Shown: positions 40,498-49,580, numbered from the stretch's first letter. The stretch is DNA of 64,000 bases from Bacteroidales bacterium (GCA_028687995.1 JAQTZA010000013.1:1-64000), one strand, 5' to 3'. Made by a program: numbers and translations. The notes: generated by a model not told the origin, from the sequence alone.

Positions 40498-40643
40498 CCC
40501 AAGGCGATGCCGTTGGGTTGGTTTACTCTTACACCCAAGGCGTTGCCGTTGGGTTGATGCTATACTGTCCTGTCAGGGCGCTTTTGGTATCTTTGATATG
40601 GCTGAAGGCCTTATATATCATCAACCTAAGGCATCGCCCTAGG
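40498..40643. repeat. REP/BIME-like cluster of three imperfect palindromes
   Basis: CCCAAGGCGATGCCGTTGGG (40498-40517), CCCAAGGCGTTGCCGTTGGG (40534-40553), inverted-orientation CCTAAGGCATCGCCCTAGG (40625-40643). Confidence 0.75.
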
Positions 40644-40706
40644 TCATGAAGCCGAATAGCTTATGCGCCATGGAGGGGCAACATAAAATACCGATAAAAC
40701 GATGCG

Positions 40707-41486
40707 TTAATGTTTGAAAATATGTGTAAAATGATAATTCAAAAATTCTGGAGATGGCAAAAACTTATCAGGTAAATGAATTTCCTTGTTTTCGTAGGCT
40801 ATGAAATGCTGTTCAATAGCAGGAGTGACAACTTTCTTTTGCTTCAATTGAGGTGATAGAATCACTCTGTAATCTTCCGGTGACACGGTAATCAAACCAC
40901 AATCAAATGCTTTATCGTGGAGAGCATTCAGGCACAAACCATTCATCGGATTCAATCTATTCTTATCATTCTTGCTCCAAGGAACAATATGGCTGGCAAT
41001 CAATAACTCTTGCTGATTCAAGCCTGTAATACAGCACTGTTGATTGTAGGTAGCCAACACGATATTACGAAACAGAGATTGGTTCACCCTTATTTTTACC
41101 ATTCGTTCTTTTTCGATACCGTCTTTGGGGAGATCTTCAAAACTTATGTGGTTAATTCGCTCTATCGTGGTGTGTTGTTTCTCTGCAAATAGTTGCTCAC
41201 TTTGTAGCAACGCAGCATCCCAATTCTGATAAAATTCATCCCAAATGGCCTTGTCTAATTTGCTGGCATTCGCAGCACCTTTTATCCCTCTTGCTTTTAA
41301 AGTTGGATCGAAACTTGCAAAATTACCCAATTTAAAAGCCACAGACGAGGGCGTGCGACCAATCAATTCCGCAAATTCAAGAATCAGAGCATTGCCTTTG
41401 TGCATCTTACCAAATGGCAATTTACAATATAAGTTGATGGCTAAAATTAATTCATCTCGTGTCCAGAGGGACTGTCCTTGTTTCAA
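40707..41486 (-). CDS. HNH endonuclease (candidate restriction nuclease)
   Basis: CCITGLNQQELLIASHIVPWSKNDKNRLNPMNGLCLNALHDKAFDCGLI; N-terminal RTPSSVAFKLGNFASFDP block. Confidence 0.88.
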   Translation of the reverse strand: MKQGQSLWTRDELILAINLYCKLPFGKMHKGNALILEFAELIGRTPSSVAFKLGNFASFDPTLKARGIKGAANASKLDKAIWDEFYQNWDAALLQSEQLFAEKQHTTIERINHISFEDLPKDGIEKERMVKIRVNQSLFRNIVLATYNQQCCITGLNQQELLIASHIVPWSKNDKNRLNPMNGLCLNALHDKAFDCGLITVSPEDYRVILSPQLKQKKVVTPAIEQHFIAYENKEIHLPDKFLPSPEFLNYHFTHIFKH

Positions 41487-41496
41487 ATGATACGAA

Positions 41497-42390
41497 TTAA
41501 TGTGTTAATACTATTTTTATTTTTTCAAAATTAACGGTGTGCCTCTGCAAGTCCTTTCTAATAATTTTACATATTTCATCATTAAATACAAAATCGCCAT
41601 CAGCTAATGATAATGAACCATCTTCTAAAACAACTTCTTTAACGTGAGCTAATTTATTTCTCTTATCAATAATATCAGATTTGTAGTTATTTAGTAACTC
41701 TATAATTTCCTTATCTCCGATATGATTAGCAATGTTTTGTACGGACATCCATTTATGATTTGTACTAAAGTCTCTGTGTTCAAAGATTGAATCATCAGAT
41801 AAATTACTAAAAGTACCAATCATATCATTTAGTGATTTTAATACTTTTTTCTTACGCTTATCAATAAATCTATTTTTTTCATCTGTTTCAAGATTGGACA
41901 GATATTGTTTTAAAAGATCAATCATTTTATGGTCTAACTCTGATACTTCAGCCATTACTAATCCTCGCATATTGTTAATATCTTGAACTTTTCTTATCGT
42001 AGAATAAATAATTTTCTCAACCTTCTTAACAAATGAATTTCCATCCCTACCTGAAAAATAAACACCCTCAAGCTCCAATTCTTTTATTTTTTCAGAGACC
42101 TTGCTCACACCTTCAGATGAATAAAATATAATGTTTGTAAATACCTCAAATCCGCGAATTCTTTGTATTAACTTATCCCCTGTTGGAGATTTATCCAGAT
42201 TTAAATCCATTAGAATTAAATCATAATTCGAGAAATTTACATTCTCCAAATCATCACCATCTTTTTTAAGAAGTGGTAGATTCATTTTAAAACCTAATTC
42301 ATCCTCAACAATTTCCCTAATATTATCAACAATAGATTCATACCAATCTACATCATTTTCAAACCAAAGTATGCTATATTTTAAATTCAT
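41497..42390 (-). CDS. Receiver-domain protein with C-terminal HEPN-like helical domain
   Basis: Receiver core: acidic WFENDVDW, YDLILMDLNL (D62), NIIFYSS (S91/S92). C-terminal IIDKRNKLAH gives R244-x4-H249. Confidence 0.7.
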   Translation of the reverse strand: MNLKYSILWFENDVDWYESIVDNIREIVEDELGFKMNLPLLKKDGDDLENVNFSNYDLILMDLNLDKSPTGDKLIQRIRGFEVFTNIIFYSSEGVSKVSEKIKELELEGVYFSGRDGNSFVKKVEKIIYSTIRKVQDINNMRGLVMAEVSELDHKMIDLLKQYLSNLETDEKNRFIDKRKKKVLKSLNDMIGTFSNLSDDSIFEHRDFSTNHKWMSVQNIANHIGDKEIIELLNNYKSDIIDKRNKLAHVKEVVLEDGSLSLADGDFVFNDEICKIIRKDLQRHTVNFEKIKIVLTH

Positions 42391-44714
42391 TTTTCTAACA
42401 GAATATTTAATTCAAAACCTTTTTTAATTTTAGAGTTTACAGAGATTTTCCCTTTTAATTCAGATGAGATTGTATTAGCTACGTTATATAATCCAAGACC
42501 TGAACCTGAAGTAGTTGTAATACCTTTTTCGAATATTGAAGCAGGATTATCAATCTTATTTGAAAGTCCTTTCCCATCATCATTTATTTTTAATCCGATT
42601 GTTTTTTCATCAATATCTAATATTTCAATGAAAATATTATTCGCATTTGCTTTTATCGAATTATCCACAATATTATCCAACAATAAACTTATTTCTAATG
42701 GTTTAAATGGTTTTACAAGACGAGATTTGGCATTATTATTAAAGTGAACTCTTATATCTGGATAAAACTCTTTTAATACATTGTCAGAATATTGCTCAAT
42801 AAACGAAATCAAATCAGTATCTCTCAATTCTTGTCCTGAAAGATTAAAATTCGCTTTAGTTGCGAATCTTGAAATCGATAATATTTTATTGTTTGCTCTT
42901 GAAACGGCTTCATTAAACTTTTTTAACTTGTCTTCTGTAAGAGTATTTTTCTCAATTTCTTTTGCAATACGACTAAGCCAATTATTTATTGTACTTGCAT
43001 GTACTCCTATATCATGGTGATATCTTACTATTCTATTAATATCCTGATTGTCTACGGCTTGAAGGAATAATACCTGATTTGTCTTATCATCTAATTTTTG
43101 TTCAAGCTTTTCATTCTTAATTAATGTATCAATTGCCTCATCTTCTGCATTATCCGTTCGTTTCTCAAGCTCATTAATCTTGGATTCTGCTTTGCGGATT
43201 CCCTTTAAAACGTCATCTTTATTGAAATTCTCTTTAATCAAGTTCTCTTTAATCTCAGATAAAACGCTTCGTGCAGAATTATCCTGTTTTTGTTCAAGAA
43301 TTTGAAACAAATCCGGAGCATACTCAATTGAAATAAAATTTCTTGATTTAGTAAGTTTTGAAACTATTCTTTGTAAAGCTACAATTCTATCATTTTCGCT
43401 AAGGTTTATATAATCATCTTCGGATAAATCTTTACCCCAATCTGAAACATCAATAATATATCTTTCGAGACGTTTTAATGTTACATAAAACCATTTATAG
43501 AGTTCAAAATAGGCTTCTGTTTTTTTTAGACCATCACCGCGACTAGAGGTCTCATTTAAATCATCATTTGAATTTAGTATATTTATATACCCTACAACCT
43601 CACGTGTTCCTAGATTTCTGTTTTGACCTTGCGCCTTTCTATTATCCATTTTCAATGGATCTTCACCTCTTTCTCCGTAAGGAAAAACACGTAATCCATT
43701 TTTATAAATAAAGATATGCCCATATTCTACAGGCTGTATTCCCATTCTTTTACTAAACGTCAATTTTGCAGATCTATTAAGATAATAGATAGTAAAATCA
43801 ATATTATGTAATAATCCCAACGGATTAGTTTCCTTTACACTATATACAAGCTTACCTCCCTCATAAAGAGTAGTTTTAATTTCGGAATTATTATTTATTG
43901 AAACCTCAGAAACTATTTTTGTAGTTTTAAGATCAAGTTCTTCGAAAATAAGATTTTCAATTCTTCCATTTACTACATCTTTATAAATAGCTTCTCTTGA
44001 CAAGCCTTTTTTATTTCCTTTGTGTTTTACATTTTCATCATCATTTAATTCAGAATCTGCTTTAATCCATATTTCAAAAACATCATTTGAATTCTTAGTA
44101 TTAGGATTTATTAGTTTTGCTAAGGCTCCTTTTAATTTCAATATTTTATCTCTCGACCAATCACTCTTTAAATTTGAAATTTCTAAAACAGTTCCAACAC
44201 TGATACCATAATTACTTCGTTCGATTGTTTCGTGTAGTACACTAATATTTACAAACTCATCTTTCAAGTTTCCCTCAAACTTATCCCACTCAGTCAATAG
44301 AGATTCTATTTTAGAATTAGGTTCATCTTTGATAGTTTCCAAATACAGTTCATGTCCTAATCTATCACATGAAAAGCGTCCGATACCTTTAGCACCAGCA
44401 TAAGCCCTTTTTACCTTTATTCTATTCCGATAATCGTAGTTATTTTCTTCTGTACCATCTTTTTTCGCAGAATATGCAACGAACAGCCATTTATTGATAA
44501 GGTCTTCATAGTTCATTCCCTTACCATTGTCTTTTATGATAATCTTTGCATTCTCAGTATATAGATCAATAAAACAAACTTCAACTTTTGTTGCATGAGC
44601 ATCATATGCATTTTTCACCAACTCAAAAACAGCAATAAAGTCATCACTGATAAGATCACTACCGATGATGTTCTTTAGAGCAGAGCTAACTTTAAACCTT
44701 AATTGTTCTGCCAT
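42387..44714 (-). CDS. Dual GHKL ATPase: N-terminal MutL/MORC/Hsp90-like module plus C-terminal histidine-kinase-like HATPase
   Basis: N-terminal ELVKNAYDA (E31-N35), DNGKGM (62-67), GAKGIGRFS (107-115). Coiled coil and YHHDIG (H566/H567). C-terminal LLDNIVDNSIKANA, NDDGKGLS, GSGLGLYNV. Confidence 0.85.
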   Translation of the reverse strand: MAEQLRFKVSSALKNIIGSDLISDDFIAVFELVKNAYDAHATKVEVCFIDLYTENAKIIIKDNGKGMNYEDLINKWLFVAYSAKKDGTEENNYDYRNRIKVKRAYAGAKGIGRFSCDRLGHELYLETIKDEPNSKIESLLTEWDKFEGNLKDEFVNISVLHETIERSNYGISVGTVLEISNLKSDWSRDKILKLKGALAKLINPNTKNSNDVFEIWIKADSELNDDENVKHKGNKKGLSREAIYKDVVNGRIENLIFEELDLKTTKIVSEVSINNNSEIKTTLYEGGKLVYSVKETNPLGLLHNIDFTIYYLNRSAKLTFSKRMGIQPVEYGHIFIYKNGLRVFPYGERGEDPLKMDNRKAQGQNRNLGTREVVGYINILNSNDDLNETSSRGDGLKKTEAYFELYKWFYVTLKRLERYIIDVSDWGKDLSEDDYINLSENDRIVALQRIVSKLTKSRNFISIEYAPDLFQILEQKQDNSARSVLSEIKENLIKENFNKDDVLKGIRKAESKINELEKRTDNAEDEAIDTLIKNEKLEQKLDDKTNQVLFLQAVDNQDINRIVRYHHDIGVHASTINNWLSRIAKEIEKNTLTEDKLKKFNEAVSRANNKILSISRFATKANFNLSGQELRDTDLISFIEQYSDNVLKEFYPDIRVHFNNNAKSRLVKPFKPLEISLLLDNIVDNSIKANANNIFIEILDIDEKTIGLKINDDGKGLSNKIDNPASIFEKGITTTSGSGLGLYNVANTISSELKGKISVNSKIKKGFELNILLEK

Positions 44715-45934
44715 TACTTCAAAAGTTGTTTTAGAATAATTCCTCCTTGTTCCGCAAACAACGGTGGTATTGCATTTCCTATTTGTGAATATCTGGGAAC
44801 TTCTTGAGTTCGAAGTTTTCCACCTGTAGTATATTTTCCTTGAAACTTAAACCAGTCAGGAAATGATTGAATGCGAGCATATTCACGAACCGTCAAAATT
44901 CGAGGTTCAGAATAATGTATATAATCGTCAGGTAAAGTTGTTATAGTTGGTGATTTTGAAAATTCGTCTAATGGGATGATGGTATGCTTTTTAATATTGT
45001 ATCGTTCTCGAATAGACGAATCTATATCTTTATTTTTTCTTGTTGATGAATCAATTATAACCTGAAACTTTGCCGTTATATCAGGTCTGTGTTTTGGGAA
45101 ACGATGACTATCTGCTATTTCATTTGTAATCCCTACTCGCATTAATTTCTGATAGTTTGTTTTAGCTTTCGAATAAATACCAGCTTCGTAACTCCTAGTA
45201 TCGGGAGATTCACGAAGTCCATTATTTTTCAACAAATCTGAAATAGCATCATTTAGATTCGTTTCTACCCTTAGATTTTTCTCTTTCAAAAAAGAATGCC
45301 GATTTTGCTCTATCTTTTCAAAGAAGCTATTTGCAACCTCCTGGGTAGAGTGTTTCAAATCCTTTCTTACCCCTACTAGAATAAAACGTGTTCTTTTTTG
45401 AGGAACACCATATTCTCCAAAATTCACAAGTTGCCCTTTAACATAATATCCAGCATCATTCAGTTCACTTTCGACAAATGAAGCGTAGGCTTTTCCTTTG
45501 TCCTTATTCTTCTTAAATTCAAGAGTAAAACCTTTCACATTCTCGAAAAATAATATTTTAGGTTGTATTATCTTAACAAAATCAATATAAGAAGTAATCA
45601 AATTATTCCGTTGATCACTTTCATTTCTTCGTCCAGCCATCGAAAAACCTTGGCAAGGTGGCCCACCTGCAACTAAATCAACTTGGCCTTGTAACTTTAA
45701 GAATTTATCTTTATATAGTTCAACTGCTTTATCAATTTCAATACTTTCTTGTGGTAGCCATTTAGGCCAGTCAAAATGTTTTTTATTATCAATAAGATTA
45801 TATTTTAGCGTTTTGAATGCATCTGGATTTTTCTCAATGGCAAATATCCCTTTCCAACCTGCATAATGAAGCCCTAAAGAAAGGCCTCCACAACCGGCAA
45901 ATAAATCGATATATTTGTATTGTTTCGCGCTCAT
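44714..45934 (-). CDS. DNA (cytosine-5-)-methyltransferase
   Basis: DLFAGCGGLSLG (I), GGPPCQGFS (IV), FENV (VI), QKRTRFILVGVR (VIII), QIGNAIPP (X), all intact. Confidence 0.96.
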   Translation of the reverse strand: MSAKQYKYIDLFAGCGGLSLGLHYAGWKGIFAIEKNPDAFKTLKYNLIDNKKHFDWPKWLPQESIEIDKAVELYKDKFLKLQGQVDLVAGGPPCQGFSMAGRRNESDQRNNLITSYIDFVKIIQPKILFFENVKGFTLEFKKNKDKGKAYASFVESELNDAGYYVKGQLVNFGEYGVPQKRTRFILVGVRKDLKHSTQEVANSFFEKIEQNRHSFLKEKNLRVETNLNDAISDLLKNNGLRESPDTRSYEAGIYSKAKTNYQKLMRVGITNEIADSHRFPKHRPDITAKFQVIIDSSTRKNKDIDSSIRERYNIKKHTIIPLDEFSKSPTITTLPDDYIHYSEPRILTVREYARIQSFPDWFKFQGKYTTGGKLRTQEVPRYSQIGNAIPPLFAEQGGIILKQLLK

Positions 45935-46126
45935 ATAATGAATTTTTCACAAACATACAAAAAAGATACAAAATATCTCTATGAATATAGAAGTAAATTG
46001 CTTGTATTACTCATCATTTGGCTAGAAAATTCTTTTTTTTACAGATATTTAATTACAAAAAAAAACGCAGCCGATTTTCATCAGCCGCGGTCATTTCAGT
46101 TACTCAGTAAATCAATTACTCAATTA

Positions 46127-47272
46127 CTAATACAAATGTTCTTCGCTTGTCATTTCAGCTTTATCAATTGGTTTCGCATTGATAGCTCGCCAAGCGTAGA
46201 AGATATACGCCAACACAAACGGAATCAACAACGACACCCAACTCATAGCTGTCAGTGTGAACGGACTTGAGCAGCTATTACCAATTGTCAGTGAGCTTTG
46301 TAGGTCGCTGTTCGATGGATAGTAAGCCGTATTGTTTAATCCTGAGATCAAGAACAACACCAACACTGCCAACACTGCTCCTACTCCAGCAAACCAGATA
46401 CCGCCTTTGTATTCAGCTTTCAACAACGTTTTGCCAATACCAAACAACAACGACACCACACCAATCAACAAAACCACCAACAAAATAGGCATCTGAATCA
46501 GATTGAGGAAGTATTTGTAGGGTTGCATCGATACGATTTGAGTGACAGGATCAACCGCATAACCATCTTTCAACAACACCCATACCAAGAATGGAAGGAA
46601 TGTAGCGAGAAACAACACAGTATTGATAAGCAACTGTTTGCGTGAGCGTGTCACAATGGCTTCGTCGTTGATGTTGTTGATAAAGTAGAGAGACGCCATC
46701 AGACGAGAGAGGAACAACACTGCCAAGCCCAACAACAGATTCAATACATTGAATGCTGCCTCAAGACCGTGCCACGAATTTTGCCATTGCGAAATAGCTG
46801 GCGATAACTCGTTGGTCAGATTCATTTTGTTGACGATAAACTCCGATCCAGTGAAGAATGTACCCACTGCAGCGCCCAAAAGCACTACGCCACCGAAACC
46901 ATTAATCATCAAGAAGATTTCAAAGGTCTTTTTACCCAATACATTACCCGCTTTTGAGCGGAACTCATAAGCTACTGCTTGCAGGATAAAACAAAACAAA
47001 ATCACCATCCACACCCAATAGGCTCCACCAAAGCTGGTAGAATAGAACAGTGGAAACGATGCAAAAAAAGCACCACCAAACGTAACAAGGGTAGTGAACG
47101 TAAACTCCCATTTACGGCCCAATGAGTTAACGAGCATAGTTTGCTCCAACTCCGTTTTACCAATGGTGTAAAGCAGTGTTTGACCACCTTGCACAAACAA
47201 CAGAAAAACCAATAGAGCTCCCAGTAACGAGACCAGGAAGAACCAATATTGTTGCAATAATACGTAATCCAT
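46127..47272 (-). CDS. cydB: Cytochrome bd oxidase subunit II
   Basis: GRKWEFTFTTLVTFGGAFFASFPLFYSTSFGGAYWVWM; adjacent to cydA. Start at MDYVLLQQYWFF. Confidence 0.94.
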   Translation of the reverse strand: MDYVLLQQYWFFLVSLLGALLVFLLFVQGGQTLLYTIGKTELEQTMLVNSLGRKWEFTFTTLVTFGGAFFASFPLFYSTSFGGAYWVWMVILFCFILQAVAYEFRSKAGNVLGKKTFEIFLMINGFGGVVLLGAAVGTFFTGSEFIVNKMNLTNELSPAISQWQNSWHGLEAAFNVLNLLLGLAVLFLSRLMASLYFINNINDEAIVTRSRKQLLINTVLFLATFLPFLVWVLLKDGYAVDPVTQIVSMQPYKYFLNLIQMPILLVVLLIGVVSLLFGIGKTLLKAEYKGGIWFAGVGAVLAVLVLFLISGLNNTAYYPSNSDLQSSLTIGNSCSSPFTLTAMSWVSLLIPFVLAYIFYAWRAINAKPIDKAEMTSEEHLY

Positions 47273-47340
47273 AATTGTATATTTTAAATTTTGATTGAAA
47301 TTTATTTTTACTAAACCCAAATTGAAGAACTTTTTTTAAT

Positions 47341-47453
47341 GCCCCTAAATCCCCTAAAGGAAACTTGAGATTCTACATACTTGAATTTTTGTTTAGATAA
47401 TGAACATTAATGACCAGCACACCCCAAAAGTCCCCTTAAGGGGATTTAGGGGC
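47341..47453. repeat. Inverted repeat pair in the cydA-cydB intergenic region
   Basis: GCCCCTAAATCCCCTAAAGGAAACTT (47341-47366) and AAGTCCCCTTAAGGGGATTTAGGGGC (47428-47453), 23/26 complementary; the right arm contains palindrome CCCCTTAAGGGG. Confidence 0.75.
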
Positions 47454-47463
47454 TTTTATCAAA

Positions 47464-49020
47464 TCAATGTTCTGCTCCCTTTTTAATCTGACGAATCATA
47501 ATTCCGACTTCAGCCACAAGTAGCACCGTGAAGAGAATAGCAAAAAGAAAGAATGTCGTTTGCACTGCTCCTACTTCGATACTCGAAACCGCAGCATACG
47601 ATGGCATAATATCTTGAATCACCCAAGGTTGACGACCTACTTCAGCCACAATCCAACCAGCTTGCGATCCTACATACGCCATCACTGTTCCGAGAATACC
47701 CAAACGAAGAATCCATTTTTGATTTTCAATCCATCCTTTAGAGCTAGCCAAAATCAAATAGAGGAAGAAGAAGATGAAGAAAATTCCAACTACAACCATG
47801 GCGTGGAACGAATAACAAGTCATTGGTACATTAGGCATTACCTGTTTTTCGTCTTTGATAAATCCATAACCAAAATTAGCATAATTATCTTCCATTAAAC
47901 TTTTGCTAACTGCAGCTAAACTATCATTTTTTTCCGCTTTCGCTTTCTTGTAGTCAGACAATGCCTGTACAGCAATTTTACCGCTGGCCATTTTTTCTTT
48001 TACAGAAAGTGCCATAATCTCTTTACCATACGTGTCTTTCGTAGGAAAACCGCCCATCATTAGGTCGTTGATACCTGGTACGAAGGAGTTAAAGTCTTTA
48101 TTTGCTAAATACGAAAGCACACTTGGCACCTCTACTTTATACAAATACGGTTCTACGCCATCATCGTACGCTTTCTTTTGGGGATTCAACACACCAAAAA
48201 TAACAAGCGGGGCATTTTTTTGACCAGTAAACATACTCTCCATGGCTGCCAATTTCATTGGCTGATGTTGAGCTACTTCGTAAGCAGAACCATCTCCAGT
48301 ATAAGCTGCCAAAATTGAACCTACGAAACCAAAAATAGCAGCAATTTTGATGCTCTTTTTAGCCAACGAAACTTCACGTTTTTTGAGTAAATACCAAGAA
48401 CTTACACCCACAACAAATGCTGCACCTAAAATCCAACTAGAAGTAACGGTGTGCGAAAATTTATTCATTGCAACTGGTGAAAACAAAACAGCCCAGAAAT
48501 CGGTCATTTCGTTACGTACAGTATCCGGATTGAATGTCATACCAACAGGGAATTGCATCCATGCATTTGCCACCAAAATCCACAAAGCCGAAATAGTAGC
48601 ACCAATCACGGTCAACCAAGTCGATGCCAAATGAAAACCTTTACCCACTTTGTTCCAACCAAAAAACATCACAGCAATGAAAGTTGACTCCATAAAGAAT
48701 GCCATAACTCCTTCAATAGCAAGGGGGGCTCCGAAGATATCACCCACAAACCAGCTGTAGTTGGACCAGTTGGTACCAAACTGGAACTCCATAATAATAC
48801 CTGTAGCAACACCAATAGCGAAATTGACTCCAAACAATGTCATCCAAAATTTGGTAATCTTTTTCCACTCTTCGTTTCCTGTTTTGTAGTAGATTGTCTC
48901 CATAATAGATACAATCACACCAAGCCCCAATGTCAAAGGAACAAATATCCAGTGATACATTGCAGTCAGAGCAAACTGGGCGCGAGACCAGTCAACCAAT
49001 GAATAATCTAATGACTCCAT
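47464..49020 (-). CDS. cydA: Cytochrome bd oxidase subunit I
   Basis: DWSRAQFALTAMYHWIFVPLTLGLG, FGVNFAIGVATGIIMEFQFGTNWSNYSWFVGDIFGAPLAIEG. Confidence 0.96.
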   Translation of the reverse strand: MESLDYSLVDWSRAQFALTAMYHWIFVPLTLGLGVIVSIMETIYYKTGNEEWKKITKFWMTLFGVNFAIGVATGIIMEFQFGTNWSNYSWFVGDIFGAPLAIEGVMAFFMESTFIAVMFFGWNKVGKGFHLASTWLTVIGATISALWILVANAWMQFPVGMTFNPDTVRNEMTDFWAVLFSPVAMNKFSHTVTSSWILGAAFVVGVSSWYLLKKREVSLAKKSIKIAAIFGFVGSILAAYTGDGSAYEVAQHQPMKLAAMESMFTGQKNAPLVIFGVLNPQKKAYDDGVEPYLYKVEVPSVLSYLANKDFNSFVPGINDLMMGGFPTKDTYGKEIMALSVKEKMASGKIAVQALSDYKKAKAEKNDSLAAVSKSLMEDNYANFGYGFIKDEKQVMPNVPMTCYSFHAMVVVGIFFIFFFLYLILASSKGWIENQKWILRLGILGTVMAYVGSQAGWIVAEVGRQPWVIQDIMPSYAAVSSIEVGAVQTTFFLFAILFTVLLVAEVGIMIRQIKKGAEH

Positions 49021-49082
49021 AAAAAATTAAATTAAATGATTAATAAATGAAATATAGTTTGATTTGTAATTTTCACGAATAT

Positions 49083-49298
49083 CTATTTTCGATCTATCAA
49101 CTGTTTGCCAACGAAATCCGCTTTTTGCGCCTCCGTTTTAAATTTCGTATTCAAAATATCTGGGAAAAAGAATAGTTTCAGGATAAAAAACATAATAAAC
49201 AGCTTAATGCCAATGATGAGCCAAAGCGTCTTTCCCAACTTCATATTCTTGAAGCCATCAACATAAAAACGAAATAAAGTGTAGGGCCAGTTTTTCAT
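49083..49298 (-). CDS. DUF4492 small membrane protein associated with cydAB
   Basis: FRFYVDGFKNMKLGKTLWLIIGIKLFIMFFILKLFFFP; immediately upstream of cydA. Confidence 0.85.
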   Translation of the reverse strand: MKNWPYTLFRFYVDGFKNMKLGKTLWLIIGIKLFIMFFILKLFFFPDILNTKFKTEAQKADFVGKQLIDRK

Positions 49299-49580
49299 AG
49301 ATAATTATCAGAAATAATTTCAGTTTTGCAAACAAAGCTTTTTTCTGTGTGTTTAAGTATGTAAGATAGATTTAATGAGTCTTTCAAAACCAAATTCATT
49401 CATAATTAGCCAAATACCTAATTATGAATGAAATATTCGATTTACTATTTAGAATAATTGAATTATTAAATAAAATTTGTTCAATTTGTCGTAATAATAA
49501 AACATATTTTAAGAATTGACAGGTACAAATTTATATTATTTTTTCTTTTTCACAAATATAACAGCGTTAATAAATCAATA

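Noticed and set aside
40443-40649. 68-aa plus-strand ORF (..PQGDAVGL..TQGVAVGL..)
   Set aside because: It is translation of the REP-like palindromes and overlaps the CYTH gene start; no independent coding support.
41497-42390. Calling this protein a normal DNA-binding response regulator
   Set aside because: No HTH output domain is visible; the C-terminus is helical with an Rx4H motif instead.
45920-46270. 116-aa plus-strand ORF upstream of the methyltransferase
   Set aside because: Overlaps the cydB 3' end antisense and spans the intergenic region; composition does not look coding. Not treated as a cassette controller protein.
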